A DNA stretch of 19,436 bases from Candidatus Stahliibacteriota bacterium. GTDB lineage: Bacteria; Hydrothermota; Tepidihabitantia; B3-TA06. How positions within the stretch are numbered: position 1 is the stretch's first letter; each line of letters opens with the position of its first letter. The stretch covers positions 1 through 19,436 of the forward strand of contig DAOVCF010000014.1 in the NCBI GenBank assembly GCA_030670165.1. The letters run 5' to 3'. Shown one piece after another: positions 8,120 through 16,094 of the stretch. The notes beneath the pieces are model-generated. The model did no database searches, was not told the DNA's origin, and saw only the letters and a program-made list of their open reading frames with translations. The translations under genes were made by a program, and so were the position numbers.

Positions 8120-8127
8120 GTGGCTGA
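7954..8127 (+). pseudogene. Truncated duplicate of the dnaJ 5' end, forming a short upstream reading frame
   Basis: Bases 7954-7986 match 8120-8152 (the dnaJ start) at 30 of 33 positions, encoding VAAKRDYYEVV against MAEKRDYYEVL. The frame then runs into hairpin module A and unrelated sequence, ending at TGA 8125-8127. The copy has a better ribosome binding site (GGAAAGGAG, 8 bases before GTG 7954) than the intact dnaJ. The reading frame of 57 codons overlaps the dnaJ start by 8 bases in another frame, so its translation may deliver ribosomes to dnaJ. The peptide after residue 11 resembles nothing known to me and is probably not functional as a protein. An in-frame GTG at 7945 lies within the ribosome binding site and is not preferred. 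Confidence 0.75.
7987..8018 (+). repeat. Module A hairpin repeat, copy c
   Basis: Plus-strand orientation: TGCTCC end, stem CTTTTTGCC pairing with GGCAAAAAG around TGC, then ATCGCA. It begins one to two bases after the point where the duplicated dnaJ start stops matching, so it marks the break. Confidence 0.9.
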
Positions 8128-9250
8128 GAAAAGAGACTACTACGAGGTTTTAGGCGTTTCGCACAACGCCTCTGAAGACGATATAAAGAAGGCCTACCGC
8201 AAACTGGCCCGCCAGAATCACCCTGACGCCAACCCTTCGGACCGTGAGGGCGCGCGCGAGCGCTTCAAAGAGATAAGTGAAGCCTACGACGTGCTCTCTA
8301 ACCCCAAAAAGAAAGAGCTCTACGATAACTTCGGCCACGAAGGGGTGAACCGTCAGTACGGACCGGCCGGCTTCGACATGAACGACTTCTTCCGCCAGCA
8401 CCGCAGCGAGTTCGAAACGGATTCCATCTTCGGAGACATCTTCTCCAGCCTGTTTGAGGGTTTTTTTGGCTTCGGCGGGACAGGATTCAGGAGAGCCGAT
8501 CCTCGCCGCAGGATGGGAGGCGACATCCGTATCAGGATCTCCCTCTCTTTAGAAGAGATCGCGGAAGGTGTTAACAAGAAGGTTCAGGTTTCCCGCTACG
8601 ATCGCTGCGAGGCGTGCGTGGGCAAGGGCGGACACAACCCTCAGACCTGCTCCACCTGCCAGGGCCGCGGACAGGTGGTTACCGTTTCCCGCTCCTTCTT
8701 TGGTTCGTTCCAGCAGCGCCAGACCTGCCCGGCTTGCCGCGGGACAGGCGAGACCTTCAGAGAAACCTGCAAGGAGTGCAGTGGTTCCGGCAGGGTCAAG
8801 AAGTCCCATAAGATAGAGATAAACATCCCTGCCGGGGTATCCGCAGGCAACTACATGCGTATGAGGAACGAGGGACATTGGGGTCCGGGTGGGCGCGGTG
8901 ACATCATAGTCGAATTTGAAGAAAAGGCCCATGACCTGTTCCGCAGGATCGGCGACAATGTCATGATCGAGGTTCCCATATCCTTTACACTCGCTGCACT
9001 TGGCGGCCCAATAGAGGTTCCGACCCTCAACGGGAATAAGAAGGTAAAGATTCAGCCCGGCACCCAATCGGGTGCCGTCTACCGCATCCACAAACAAGGC
9101 ATAGGGCATCTTAACGGCGGCAAGGGCGATGAGCTTGTTCGCATCGTCGTTCACACACCGAAACGGGTCTCCGCCGATCAGCGAAAACTCCTCAAAGAGC
9201 TTGCCTCAAAGGACTACAAAGTCCCCAGACCTCGTAAACCAGAGCGATGA
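8120..9250 (+). CDS. dnaJ: Chaperone protein DnaJ (Hsp40)
   Basis: A co-chaperone that stimulates DnaK ATPase activity and delivers unfolded clients. The J domain occupies residues 1-70 with the essential HPD at 34-36. A short region rich in G and F follows (FFGFGGTGFRR). The zinc-binding domain at about residues 163-224 has four intact CxxCxGxG motifs (CEACVGKG, CSTCQGRG, CPACRGTG, CKECSGSG). The C-terminal substrate-binding domains follow, with IPAGVSAGNYMRMRNEGHWG and GGPIEVPTLNG. Length is 376 residues. The GTG start is supported by homology at MAEKRDYYEVLG but has only a weak upstream site (GGGGT), in contrast to the strong site of the broken copy upstream. The stop overlaps the rsmE start by 4 bases. 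Confidence 0.97.
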   Translation: MAEKRDYYEVLGVSHNASEDDIKKAYRKLARQNHPDANPSDREGARERFKEISEAYDVLSNPKKKELYDNFGHEGVNRQYGPAGFDMNDFFRQHRSEFETDSIFGDIFSSLFEGFFGFGGTGFRRADPRRRMGGDIRIRISLSLEEIAEGVNKKVQVSRYDRCEACVGKGGHNPQTCSTCQGRGQVVTVSRSFFGSFQQRQTCPACRGTGETFRETCKECSGSGRVKKSHKIEINIPAGVSAGNYMRMRNEGHWGPGGRGDIIVEFEEKAHDLFRRIGDNVMIEVPISFTLAALGGPIEVPTLNGNKKVKIQPGTQSGAVYRIHKQGIGHLNGGKGDELVRIVVHTPKRVSADQRKLLKELASKDYKVPRPRKPER

Positions 9251-9969
9251 AGGAACTTTTCTACGCACCATCTCGAATGATCTCAGGCCGCAGGATAACG
9301 ATTCGTGGTGAGGAGGCGCACCATATCTTCAAGGTGAAGCGTCACCGGCGGGGGAATCGTATCCTTGTGACCGACGGGGAAGGCTCCGAGTATCAGGTGC
9401 TTGTAAGCTCGGTCTCGGACAGCGTGGTGGAAGGTCAGATCATCACCACCCTTCGGAAACCACGTGAACCTCTGCTTGAGGTAACGTTGGCTTTCGGCAT
9501 AATAAAGGCCCCACGGATCGAGACACTGTTCGAGAAATGCACCGAGATGGGAGTCAACGCTTTTCAACCGCTGGTTACATCACGCACCGTCCCTGAATGG
9601 GAGGAGGAGAAGAAAGTGCCGCGCTTCGAGAGGATTATCGTTTCCGCCATGAAACAGTCAATGCGTTCGGTAGCCCCGCAAATCCTCCCCCTACTTGACT
9701 TGCGCGATTTTCTTACTATAATACCTGATTATGATCATACCTTGGTGGCTTGGGAAGAAGCGCGTCACCAGCTGAGAGAAAGATTGACGAAAAGGCGCGT
9801 CAGGCGTCTTTTGTTGGTAATAGGTCCTGAGGGCGGTTTTGCGCCTGATGAGATAGAGTGGCTTAGCGCTGCCGGGGTCAAGGTCTTTTCGTTGGGGCCG
9901 CGCAGGCTGCGATCGGAAACCGCAGCTTTAGCTGCCCTGGCGAATGTCTACAATCTCTACGATGCCTAA
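9247..9969 (+). CDS. rsmE: 16S rRNA (uracil-1498-N3)-methyltransferase RsmE
   Basis: A SAM-dependent SPOUT-class enzyme methylating U1498 in the 16S rRNA of the small subunit. The N-terminal PUA-like part includes HHIFKVKRHRRGNRILVTDG. The methyltransferase part contains FGIIKAPRIETLFEKCTEMG, then FQPLVTSRTVP, and the cofactor-binding knot has VIGPEGGF (GPEGGF at residues 193-198) and LGPRRLRSETAALAALANVY. The length of 240 residues is typical. ATG overlaps the dnaJ stop as ATGA, indicating translational coupling. The dnaJ-rsmE pairing is common across bacteria (often with prmA between), which supports the assignment. Confidence 0.95.
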   Translation: MKELFYAPSRMISGRRITIRGEEAHHIFKVKRHRRGNRILVTDGEGSEYQVLVSSVSDSVVEGQIITTLRKPREPLLEVTLAFGIIKAPRIETLFEKCTEMGVNAFQPLVTSRTVPEWEEEKKVPRFERIIVSAMKQSMRSVAPQILPLLDLRDFLTIIPDYDHTLVAWEEARHQLRERLTKRRVRRLLLVIGPEGGFAPDEIEWLSAAGVKVFSLGPRRLRSETAALAALANVYNLYDA

Positions 9970-10003
9970 CGACGCACCGCATCAAAGCTGCGACGGCGTC
10001 GTT
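9968..10003 (+). terminator. Terminator-like hairpin after rsmE
   Basis: AACGACGC (9968-9975) pairs perfectly with GCGTCGTT (9996-10003), with an inner CGCA/TGCG stem (9978-9981 with 9989-9992), and is followed by TT. The first two bases are part of the rsmE stop codon. It could end the chaperone transcript or attenuate read-through into rpsU. The U-run is short. Confidence 0.5.
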
Positions 10004-10078
10004 TTGGAAGAATGCATTCCAAAAGCGTTCTTCATGGATATGAATAAAGAACCCTTAAACGCCGTAGAAAGGAGGTGA
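10002..10078 (+). promoter_or_regulatory. Structured rpsU leader with an extended Shine-Dalgarno sequence
   Basis: A second hairpin, TTTTGGAA (10002-10009) with TTCCAAAA (10017-10024), shares two bases with the preceding stem, so the two cannot both form fully. A third pairs GTTCTT (10027-10032) with AAGAAC (10047-10052). The leader ends with AAAGGAGGTGA (10068-10078), complementary to the whole 3' end expected for 16S rRNA. I see no clear sigma-70 promoter in the spacer. Confidence 0.5.
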
Positions 10079-10083
10079 ATCTA

Positions 10084-10281
10084 TTGGCAGGTATTAGTGT
10101 CCGCGAAGGCGAGTCGTACGAGAGTTTTATGAGACGATTTCGCCGCGCCTGTGAAAAGGCGGCGGTTTTGCGTGACTACAAGCGTCATCAATTTTATGAG
10201 AAGCCGAGCGAGAAACGCAAGCGCAAGATAATCGAGGCCCGGCGCAGGGCATGGCGTCGTCGTCAGAAGGAGCGGTACTAG
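10084..10281 (+). CDS. rpsU: 30S ribosomal protein bS21
   Basis: A small basic protein of the 30S subunit, bound near the 16S rRNA 3' end and the anti-Shine-Dalgarno. The sequence MAGISVREGESYESFMRRFRR is the classical N terminus, and the tail is strongly basic (KRKRKIIEARRRAWRRRQ). The chosen start is TTG at 10084, 8 bases after AGGAGG. The in-frame GTG at 10075 lies inside the ribosome binding site and would add residues not seen in the family. Length is 65 residues. It heads a macromolecular-synthesis operon with dnaG and rpoD, and the mutS2 start follows its stop by one base. Confidence 0.93.
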   Translation: MAGISVREGESYESFMRRFRRACEKAAVLRDYKRHQFYEKPSEKRKRKIIEARRRAWRRRQKERY

Positions 10282-10282
10282 G

Positions 10283-12604
10283 GTGATTGCCACAGAGACG
10301 TTCGAGCGTCTCGATTTTGCGCGTATCCGCACTATCCTGAGCGAGAAGTGTGCAACGATACGTGGCAAGCGGCGTGCAGAGGTCTTGGCTCCCTGCCGGG
10401 GTGCCCAGCAGGCCAGAAGGCGGTTTGCCGAGACCGAGGAAGCACTACGCTTTCCTCACACGTTGCCCTTCGGCTTATGCGCACCCGGTGACGAACTGCT
10501 TGCAAAGCTTGAGAAGGAAGCCTACCTATCACCTTTAGAGTTCCTGAAACTGGCTCAGGTTCTGGAGGGGCTTGAACGTATTGCCCGTCTGCTTGCTTCA
10601 GCCAGACGGGAAGAGTTTCCTCTTTTGAGAGAAACGGGTGACATGCTTACTACCTTTAAGGATCTGGGTACGCGTATAACGGCAACGGTGGACGAGGAAG
10701 GTGTCAAGGAATCCGCCTCCCCGCGTCTGGGAGAATTAAGGCGGGCTATGGCTGCGGGACGCAAGGAGGTTCTGCGCACCCTTGAGGCGTCGGTTGCTTC
10801 TGGCAAAGAGATATTTCAGGATTCGCCCATACACTTCCGCGAGGGCAGGCTTGTGCTTGCCGTGCGCAGGGACCGTGAGTCCGAGCTCGAAGGCATAGTG
10901 CACGGCACATCAAGCGGCGGGGCAACGGTTTTTGTTGAGCCTTTCGAGACCGTTGCCGCTAACAACCGATTGCGTCGTCTTCGTGATGAAGAACGCGAGG
11001 AGGTTGAACGCGTGCTTCGAGCGCTTGCCGGAGCCGTCCGGGAAAACCTTGCGGATATACGCGCCAGCCTTGATGTGGTTGCCGAGCTTGACTTCATCTT
11101 TGCCAGAGCGGAGTGGGCGAGGCGCTTTAAGGCTGCCGAGGTAGATCCGGCAGGCGAGGTAATGGAGCTTCTTGCCGTTCGACATCCCTTGCTCGCCCTA
11201 AAGCGAGAGGTAGTTCCGCTTGACCTTAAGCTTGATCCTTCCGTCCGGGTGCTTCTTATCTCCGGCCCCAACGCTGGCGGCAAAACCGTTGTTCTCAAGA
11301 CAATCGGGCTTGCGGCCTTGTTTTCTTCCTCCGGGCTTCACGTGCCTGCCTCTCGCGACACCCGCATCCCCTTCTTCCGCAAGGTTTTCATGGACATAGG
11401 GGACGAGCAGTCCATTGACGACGATCTATCAAGCTTTACCGCGCACCTTGCCAACCTGCGAAAGATACTTGCGCAGGCGGACGAGGAGTCGCTTATCCTT
11501 TTGGACGAGCTTGGCGCATCAACCTCGCCTGAGGAGGGGGGCGCCCTGGGTATGGCGGTTCTTGCAGCCCTTGCCAGGAAAGGCGCAACGGTGATAGCCA
11601 CAAGTCACCTTGAGTCTCTTAAGTACTTCGTAGAAGAGAATTCCTCGATGCAGAACGCAGGCATGGAGTTTACCGATCACCCGACCTACCGGCTCATCGT
11701 GGGTATTCCGGGTACGTCCAACGCGCTTGAGGTCGCTGACGAGGTAGGATTTCCCAGTCAGGTGCTTGAGGAAGCGCGCAGTTTCTTGAGGCCTGAGCTT
11801 CTGGAGTCCTCATCGTTGATCGCCAAACTCTCCAGCGAACACCGCAAGGCCGAAGAACTGCGTGAGGGGCTTGAGGCAAATCTCAAGGAGACAGCTCAGG
11901 CAAAGGCCCGCTACGAGCGCGAGGGGACCGAACTTGCCGAGCGGCGCAAGCGGTTTGATGCCGAGATGATTAGGGAGCGCGAAATGCTGCTTTCTGAGGC
12001 ACGCCGCGAGATTGAGAACCTGGTGCGAGAGATAAAAGAAACCCAGGCCTCACGGGAATCCATCCTTAGAGCCAAGGAGTTCGTGGACGCTCAGGGTTCT
12101 GCCCTGAGAGCGGATCAAGAGGAGACAGAACAGTCCAGGACAGCCCCAGGATTAGCAGAAGGCCTAAGGGTTAGCTCACGTCGGCTTAAGCGCGAAGGGG
12201 TGATAGCCGAGATCAATGAGCGCTCCGGCGAGGCCTTGGTTGAGTTCGGTACCCTGAAGATGGTCAGGCCTTTGAGTGACCTTTCTCCTGCCGAGGGAGA
12301 GTTCAAAGGGTCCCTGACCGAAGTGAACTCATCTGCCGGAATACAATCGGATGCGGAGTTTAATCCCAGGCTTCATCTTCGAGGGATGTACGCAGATGAG
12401 GCATACGATCGTCTCCTGGTACACGTCAGCGAAGCTTTAGCCCTTGGGGTCAGTGAGGTGGCCATAGTTCACGGCAAAGGGACCGGGGTGCTTCGCAGCA
12501 TGGTGATGGAGTTCGCAAGGCGGGATAAGCGAGTTTCCTCGTTCAGGGTAGGCGAACCTTTTGAGGGAGGCGACGGCGTGACCGTGTTGAAGCTGGCGTC
12601 ATGA
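10283..12604 (+). CDS. mutS2: Endonuclease/ATPase MutS2 with Smr domain
   Basis: A MutS-family protein known in other bacteria to act on branched DNA and on collided ribosomes; it lacks the mismatch-recognition domain of MutS1. The 773-residue protein starts with a core and clamp region. Walker A is GPNAGGKT at 328-335 and Walker B is LILLDELGAST with Asp408-Glu409. TVIATSHLESLKYF supplies the following histidine motif. A long coiled coil rich in K, E and R occupies about residues 500-600. The C-terminal Smr nuclease-like domain (about 695-772) has LHLRGMYADEA and VAIVHGKGTGVLR, close to the family's LDLRG and HGKGTG/H-x-x-L motifs. The GTG start is one base after rpsU, and the ribosome binding site (AAGGAG) is inside rpsU. 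The end overlaps dnaG by 4 bases. Having mutS2 between rpsU and dnaG is unusual. Confidence 0.96.
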   Translation: MIATETFERLDFARIRTILSEKCATIRGKRRAEVLAPCRGAQQARRRFAETEEALRFPHTLPFGLCAPGDELLAKLEKEAYLSPLEFLKLAQVLEGLERIARLLASARREEFPLLRETGDMLTTFKDLGTRITATVDEEGVKESASPRLGELRRAMAAGRKEVLRTLEASVASGKEIFQDSPIHFREGRLVLAVRRDRESELEGIVHGTSSGGATVFVEPFETVAANNRLRRLRDEEREEVERVLRALAGAVRENLADIRASLDVVAELDFIFARAEWARRFKAAEVDPAGEVMELLAVRHPLLALKREVVPLDLKLDPSVRVLLISGPNAGGKTVVLKTIGLAALFSSSGLHVPASRDTRIPFFRKVFMDIGDEQSIDDDLSSFTAHLANLRKILAQADEESLILLDELGASTSPEEGGALGMAVLAALARKGATVIATSHLESLKYFVEENSSMQNAGMEFTDHPTYRLIVGIPGTSNALEVADEVGFPSQVLEEARSFLRPELLESSSLIAKLSSEHRKAEELREGLEANLKETAQAKARYEREGTELAERRKRFDAEMIREREMLLSEARREIENLVREIKETQASRESILRAKEFVDAQGSALRADQEETEQSRTAPGLAEGLRVSSRRLKREGVIAEINERSGEALVEFGTLKMVRPLSDLSPAEGEFKGSLTEVNSSAGIQSDAEFNPRLHLRGMYADEAYDRLLVHVSEALALGVSEVAIVHGKGTGVLRSMVMEFARRDKRVSSFRVGEPFEGGDGVTVLKLAS

Positions 12605-14304
12605 TTCCTCAGGAGGTAATCGAACGGGTTCGCGCCGAAACCGATATCGTCGGGCTTATCGGTTCCTACGTAAAGCTCAAGCGTTCAGGCAAAAGCTTTG
12701 TCGGGCTTTGTCCTTTTCATCAGGAGAAGACCCCATCCTTCAACGTAAGCCCTGATCGTCAGGCCTACTACTGCTTCGGGTGCGGTGCAGGTGGGAACGT
12801 CATCACCTTCATCATGAACTACGAGAACCTGGGGTTCCCCGAGGCGGTTAAGCAGTTGGCCGAGCGATTGGGTATAAGGATCGAATACACGGCTGAGGAC
12901 GATCCAACGAAGCCTATGGTTGATGCGCTGGGGTTGGCTCACAAGATCTATACCGAAACCCTCTGGTCACAGGACGGTTTAGATGCTCAGCGTTATCTGG
13001 TCGAACGAGGTTTGAATAGGGAAACGGTCAAGGGGTTCGAGCTTGGTCTTGTGCCACACGATACCTCGCCTCTTCTTTCAAGAGCCAGAGAGGCAAAGCT
13101 TGCCACCAAGGTTTTAAGCGATGCCGGGGTCCTGGGCAGCAGTTCAGGTAGGCTTTATCCCTTTCTTGCCGGACGCATCGTATTTCCCCTGCGGACGCCT
13201 TCAGGCAGGCTTGTGGGGTTTTCAGGTCGCGTGTGGGGAGATGATCCCAATCCTGCCAAGTACGTCAATACACCTGAAACCAGGCTGTTTAAGAAGGGCA
13301 GGCTTCTTTACGGACTTCACAAGTCACGGCCCTATCTCAGGCGAGAAGGTGCTCTGCTTGTGGAAGGACAGATGGATGTCTTAAGACTTGCACAGGAAGG
13401 GTTCCACAACGTGGTGGCGCCCCTGGGAACGGCCTTCACAGGCGGGCAGGCCAAGGTCCTTTCACGGTACACGGATAAGGTTATCCTTGTCTTTGACGGT
13501 GACGAAGCCGGACGCAAGGCCGCGCAGAGGGCGCTTGCAGAGGTGCTTGCAGCCGATCTTGACGTAAAGCTTCTCCTGCTTCCAGAAGGCGAAGACCCCG
13601 ACTCCTTTCTTGCCTCTCACTCCTCACAGGAGTTCAACTCTTTGCTCGAACAAGCCCAGGAACCCATGGGGTTCGTCTATAACCTGCTTTCTCCTTCCAC
13701 AGCCGCAGATCGAAAGAAAGCCGCCGAGGCTATGGTATTACTTATCAGTCGTATGCCTGATCGCTTACGTCGCGAATTGTACCTTGACGAGGCGGCAAAC
13801 CTTATTAGAATTGATAGGAAGGTGTTGGCAGAGCTGGCGAGACCCGCTAAGTCAGGGAATGCGAAGAGTCCAAAACCGGTTACCGGCTCCCCGGATCCTG
13901 AGGAAAGGCTGTTGAGGATGATGATTCAAAAAGCCGAGTTTGTTCGTCTGGCTGTCAAGAATCTTCCGTTATCTTTGTTTCCCGAGGGGGAGAGACGGGG
14001 GTTTTTAGAAAAGCTCTATGGTGTGGCCGCTCGCAAAGGGCAGTTTAGCACAGGAGAGATACTGGATTTGCTCTCGCCCGAGATGCAGAGTCAGGTTTCT
14101 CGGTGGAGTTTTTCAGATGTCAGCTACTCATGCGAGGAGTTCGCACGCGCGTTAGAGCACTACCTTTACAGGCGCAGACGAGATGCCCTGCGTTGTGAAC
14201 TTAAAGAAGCCGAACGTTCAGGGGATGCTGAGCGCGCACGCAGCATCCTTGTTCAGTTGAATGAGTTAGATAAGGAAAGCAACAAAATCTATCAGGAGAT
14301 ATGA
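12601..14304 (+). CDS. dnaG: DNA primase
   Basis: Synthesises RNA primers for chromosome replication at the fork, together with the replicative helicase. The N-terminal CHC2 zinc finger has ligands C37, H40, C58 and C61 in CPFHQEKTPSFNVS and YYCFGCGAGG. The RNA-polymerase core follows. The TOPRIM domain has LLVEGQMDV with catalytic Glu255 and VFDGDEAGRKA with Asp299 and Asp301. The C-terminal helicase-interaction region is divergent, as in most families. Length is 567 residues, slightly short but within range. ATGA overlaps the mutS2 stop and the end overlaps rpoD in the same way, so the three genes are probably translated in coupled fashion. Confidence 0.97.
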   Translation: MIPQEVIERVRAETDIVGLIGSYVKLKRSGKSFVGLCPFHQEKTPSFNVSPDRQAYYCFGCGAGGNVITFIMNYENLGFPEAVKQLAERLGIRIEYTAEDDPTKPMVDALGLAHKIYTETLWSQDGLDAQRYLVERGLNRETVKGFELGLVPHDTSPLLSRAREAKLATKVLSDAGVLGSSSGRLYPFLAGRIVFPLRTPSGRLVGFSGRVWGDDPNPAKYVNTPETRLFKKGRLLYGLHKSRPYLRREGALLVEGQMDVLRLAQEGFHNVVAPLGTAFTGGQAKVLSRYTDKVILVFDGDEAGRKAAQRALAEVLAADLDVKLLLLPEGEDPDSFLASHSSQEFNSLLEQAQEPMGFVYNLLSPSTAADRKKAAEAMVLLISRMPDRLRRELYLDEAANLIRIDRKVLAELARPAKSGNAKSPKPVTGSPDPEERLLRMMIQKAEFVRLAVKNLPLSLFPEGERRGFLEKLYGVAARKGQFSTGEILDLLSPEMQSQVSRWSFSDVSYSCEEFARALEHYLYRRRRDALRCELKEAERSGDAERARSILVQLNELDKESNKIYQEI

Positions 14305-15950
14305 ATAAGAAAGCAAACGTTCAAGCAGCCGCGATAACCCTAAGCGGCAGAGAGGTTGCGGATAAGATCCTTACCCAGGTTAAGGATCGCCGGACTATAA
14401 CCTATAAGGAACTTGAGAGCTATCTGCCCGAAACCTACGTTTCCTCTGAGGAGGTAGATGAGATAATAGTAAGGCTTAGAGAACACGGGGTAAAACTTGT
14501 GGCAGAGGGTGAGATTATCCATGAGGGACCAAAGGAGAAGACCTACAAGCTTCCTCGTGCCAGGGGGCGCAAGGATTCTACCCGGTCGTACTTCAAGGAA
14601 CTCAACAAGTTCGGGCTCCTTACCAAGCAAGATGAGGTCCGTTACTCCAGCCGGATGGAAGAGGGTTACATTCAGCTGCAGCATGAGATATTGGGAACCT
14701 CGGGGATGCTTGATCAGCTTCTTGAGCAATGCAGAGCGGTGGAGGATGGGGAGGCGCACGTGGACCAGATCGCTAAGCCTGACATCGACTCGGTCATCGA
14801 TAAGAGGCTATACCAACGCTGGAAACAGGGTTTTATTCGTAACTTCCATAAACTTGGAGAGTTAAACGAGCAGCTGCGTGAGGCGACCCGGCGACGCAAC
14901 AGGACCAAGGAAGAGGAGAGGGGTTTAGAGAAACTGCGTGATAAGATCCATAAGAAAGTAATGAATCTTTCCCTGCAATACGAGATGGTCAAGGAATACA
15001 CCGAGCGATACAAACGAGAGATCTCCGAACTTATCACGATGGCCAGTCGTGTTGAGGGACTCAAGGCGAAGGCTGCCCGAACCGCCTCCGCATCAGCCAG
15101 CCCCGAGTTCCACGAAGCTCGCACGGAACTGCGTCGCGCCGAGCGCAACTTCGGGCGAACCGTAAAGGAAACAAGAGAAAGCCTTGCTCGCTTGGAACAG
15201 ATGGAGGCAAGCATCCTGCGTGCCCGCGACCGGATGATCGAAGGCAACGTTCGCCTGGTTATCTCCATCGCCAAGCGATACACCAACCGGGGGCTTGAGT
15301 TCATAGACCTCATCGCCGAAGGCAACTGCGGACTCATCAAGGCGGTTGAGAAGTTTGACTACAAGAAGGGTTATAAGTTCTCTACCTACGCAACATGGTG
15401 GATCAAGCAGGCAATCACCCGGGCAATCGCCGATCAGTCTCGCACCGTCCGCGTGCCTGCTCATATCATAGACGCTATAAACAAAATAACCCGTGTATCA
15501 CGGCGCTTTATACAAAAACACGGCCGCATGCCCGCTCCACACGAAGTCTCCCACTATCTCCCAACCTTTACCGAGGACAAGGTCAAGTTCCTCACCAACA
15601 TAGCGCAGTATCACGTTTCTCTTGACAAGGCAATAGATGACGACAACTCCTCGTTTGTCGGCGACTTCATCTCCGACGACAAGACCCCGGTTCCCACCTA
15701 TCACGCGGCGCGTTCGGTTCTGGATAATCGGATCGATGACGCCCTGGCCACGCTTTCAAAGCGCGAGGAGACGGTCTTAAGGCTTCGCTTCGGGGTTAAT
15801 GATGGTGTTCAGCGCACGCTTGAGGAGGTTGGTCAGATCTTCAACGTGACCCGTGAGCGCATCCGACAGATCGAGGCAAAGGCGTTAAAAAAACTTCGCG
15901 ACCCCTCCAGGCGCAAAATTTTTGATCCCTTAAAGGAACTGCTGCGGTAA
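14301..15950 (+). CDS. rpoD: Primary RNA polymerase sigma factor (sigma-70/RpoD)
   Basis: The housekeeping sigma factor, directing RNA polymerase to TTGACA/TATAAT promoters like those seen elsewhere in the window. Residues about 10-80 look like region 1.1. Region 1.2 is near residue 93 (RSYFKELNKFGLLTKQDEV). A highly charged non-conserved section spans about 140-310. Region 2 begins at Asn316 (NVRLVISIAKRYTNRGLEF), with the core-binding and -10 recognition sequence DYKKGYKFSTYATWWIKQAI. Region 3 is around VRVPAHIIDAINKITR. Region 4.2 has the -35-recognising helix-turn-helix LEEVGQIFNVTRERIRQIEA at about 507-526. Length is 549 residues. It is the last gene of the operon and is followed by a strong terminator. 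Confidence 0.97.
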   Translation: MNKKANVQAAAITLSGREVADKILTQVKDRRTITYKELESYLPETYVSSEEVDEIIVRLREHGVKLVAEGEIIHEGPKEKTYKLPRARGRKDSTRSYFKELNKFGLLTKQDEVRYSSRMEEGYIQLQHEILGTSGMLDQLLEQCRAVEDGEAHVDQIAKPDIDSVIDKRLYQRWKQGFIRNFHKLGELNEQLREATRRRNRTKEEERGLEKLRDKIHKKVMNLSLQYEMVKEYTERYKREISELITMASRVEGLKAKAARTASASASPEFHEARTELRRAERNFGRTVKETRESLARLEQMEASILRARDRMIEGNVRLVISIAKRYTNRGLEFIDLIAEGNCGLIKAVEKFDYKKGYKFSTYATWWIKQAITRAIADQSRTVRVPAHIIDAINKITRVSRRFIQKHGRMPAPHEVSHYLPTFTEDKVKFLTNIAQYHVSLDKAIDDDNSSFVGDFISDDKTPVPTYHAARSVLDNRIDDALATLSKREETVLRLRFGVNDGVQRTLEEVGQIFNVTRERIRQIEAKALKKLRDPSRRKIFDPLKELLR

Positions 15951-15970
15951 CCCTCATTAATACGTAATTT

Positions 15971-15996
15971 AAGGCCGCCCGAGGGCGGCCTTTTTT
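15971..15996 (+). terminator. Rho-independent terminator of the rpsU-rpoD operon
   Basis: AAGGCCGCC (15971-15979) pairs with GGCGGCCTT (15984-15992) around CGAG, and TTTTTT occupies 15991-15996. This is a textbook intrinsic terminator 20 bases after the rpoD stop. Confidence 0.93.
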
Positions 15997-16094
15997 ATAC
16001 CCCACTGGACTCAAAAACACTAAAATCCGGTAAAAAAAGCTGGTCAAAAAGGGGACAAAAGATGGACAAAAACTGGACAAAAAGGGGACAGGAA
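15997..16094. repeat. Short direct repeats of GGACAAAA/GGGGACA type
   Basis: No gene. GGTCAAAAAGGGGACA, GATGGACAAAAA and CTGGACAAAAAGGGGACAGG follow each other at 16041-16092. The string GTCAAAAAGGGGACAGG, continuing into the CGCGACTGCGTCGCAA repeat start, recurs at 16392-16427. No coding potential is evident on either strand; apparent open frames are made of the repeats. Confidence 0.7.

Noticed and set aside
8549..9154. Minus-strand 201-codon open frame inside dnaJ
   Set aside because: Antisense to the conserved zinc-finger and C-terminal domains of DnaJ; no independent support.
14714..15340. Minus-strand 208-codon open frame inside rpoD
   Set aside because: Serine- and arginine-rich antisense translation of the charged rpoD region; no ribosome binding site or family resemblance.
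16041..16092. GGACAAAA/GGGGACA repeats as replication-origin iterons
   Set aside because: Spacing is irregular, there is no initiator gene or DnaA-box cluster, and the same strings are dispersed elsewhere as part of the repeat mosaic.
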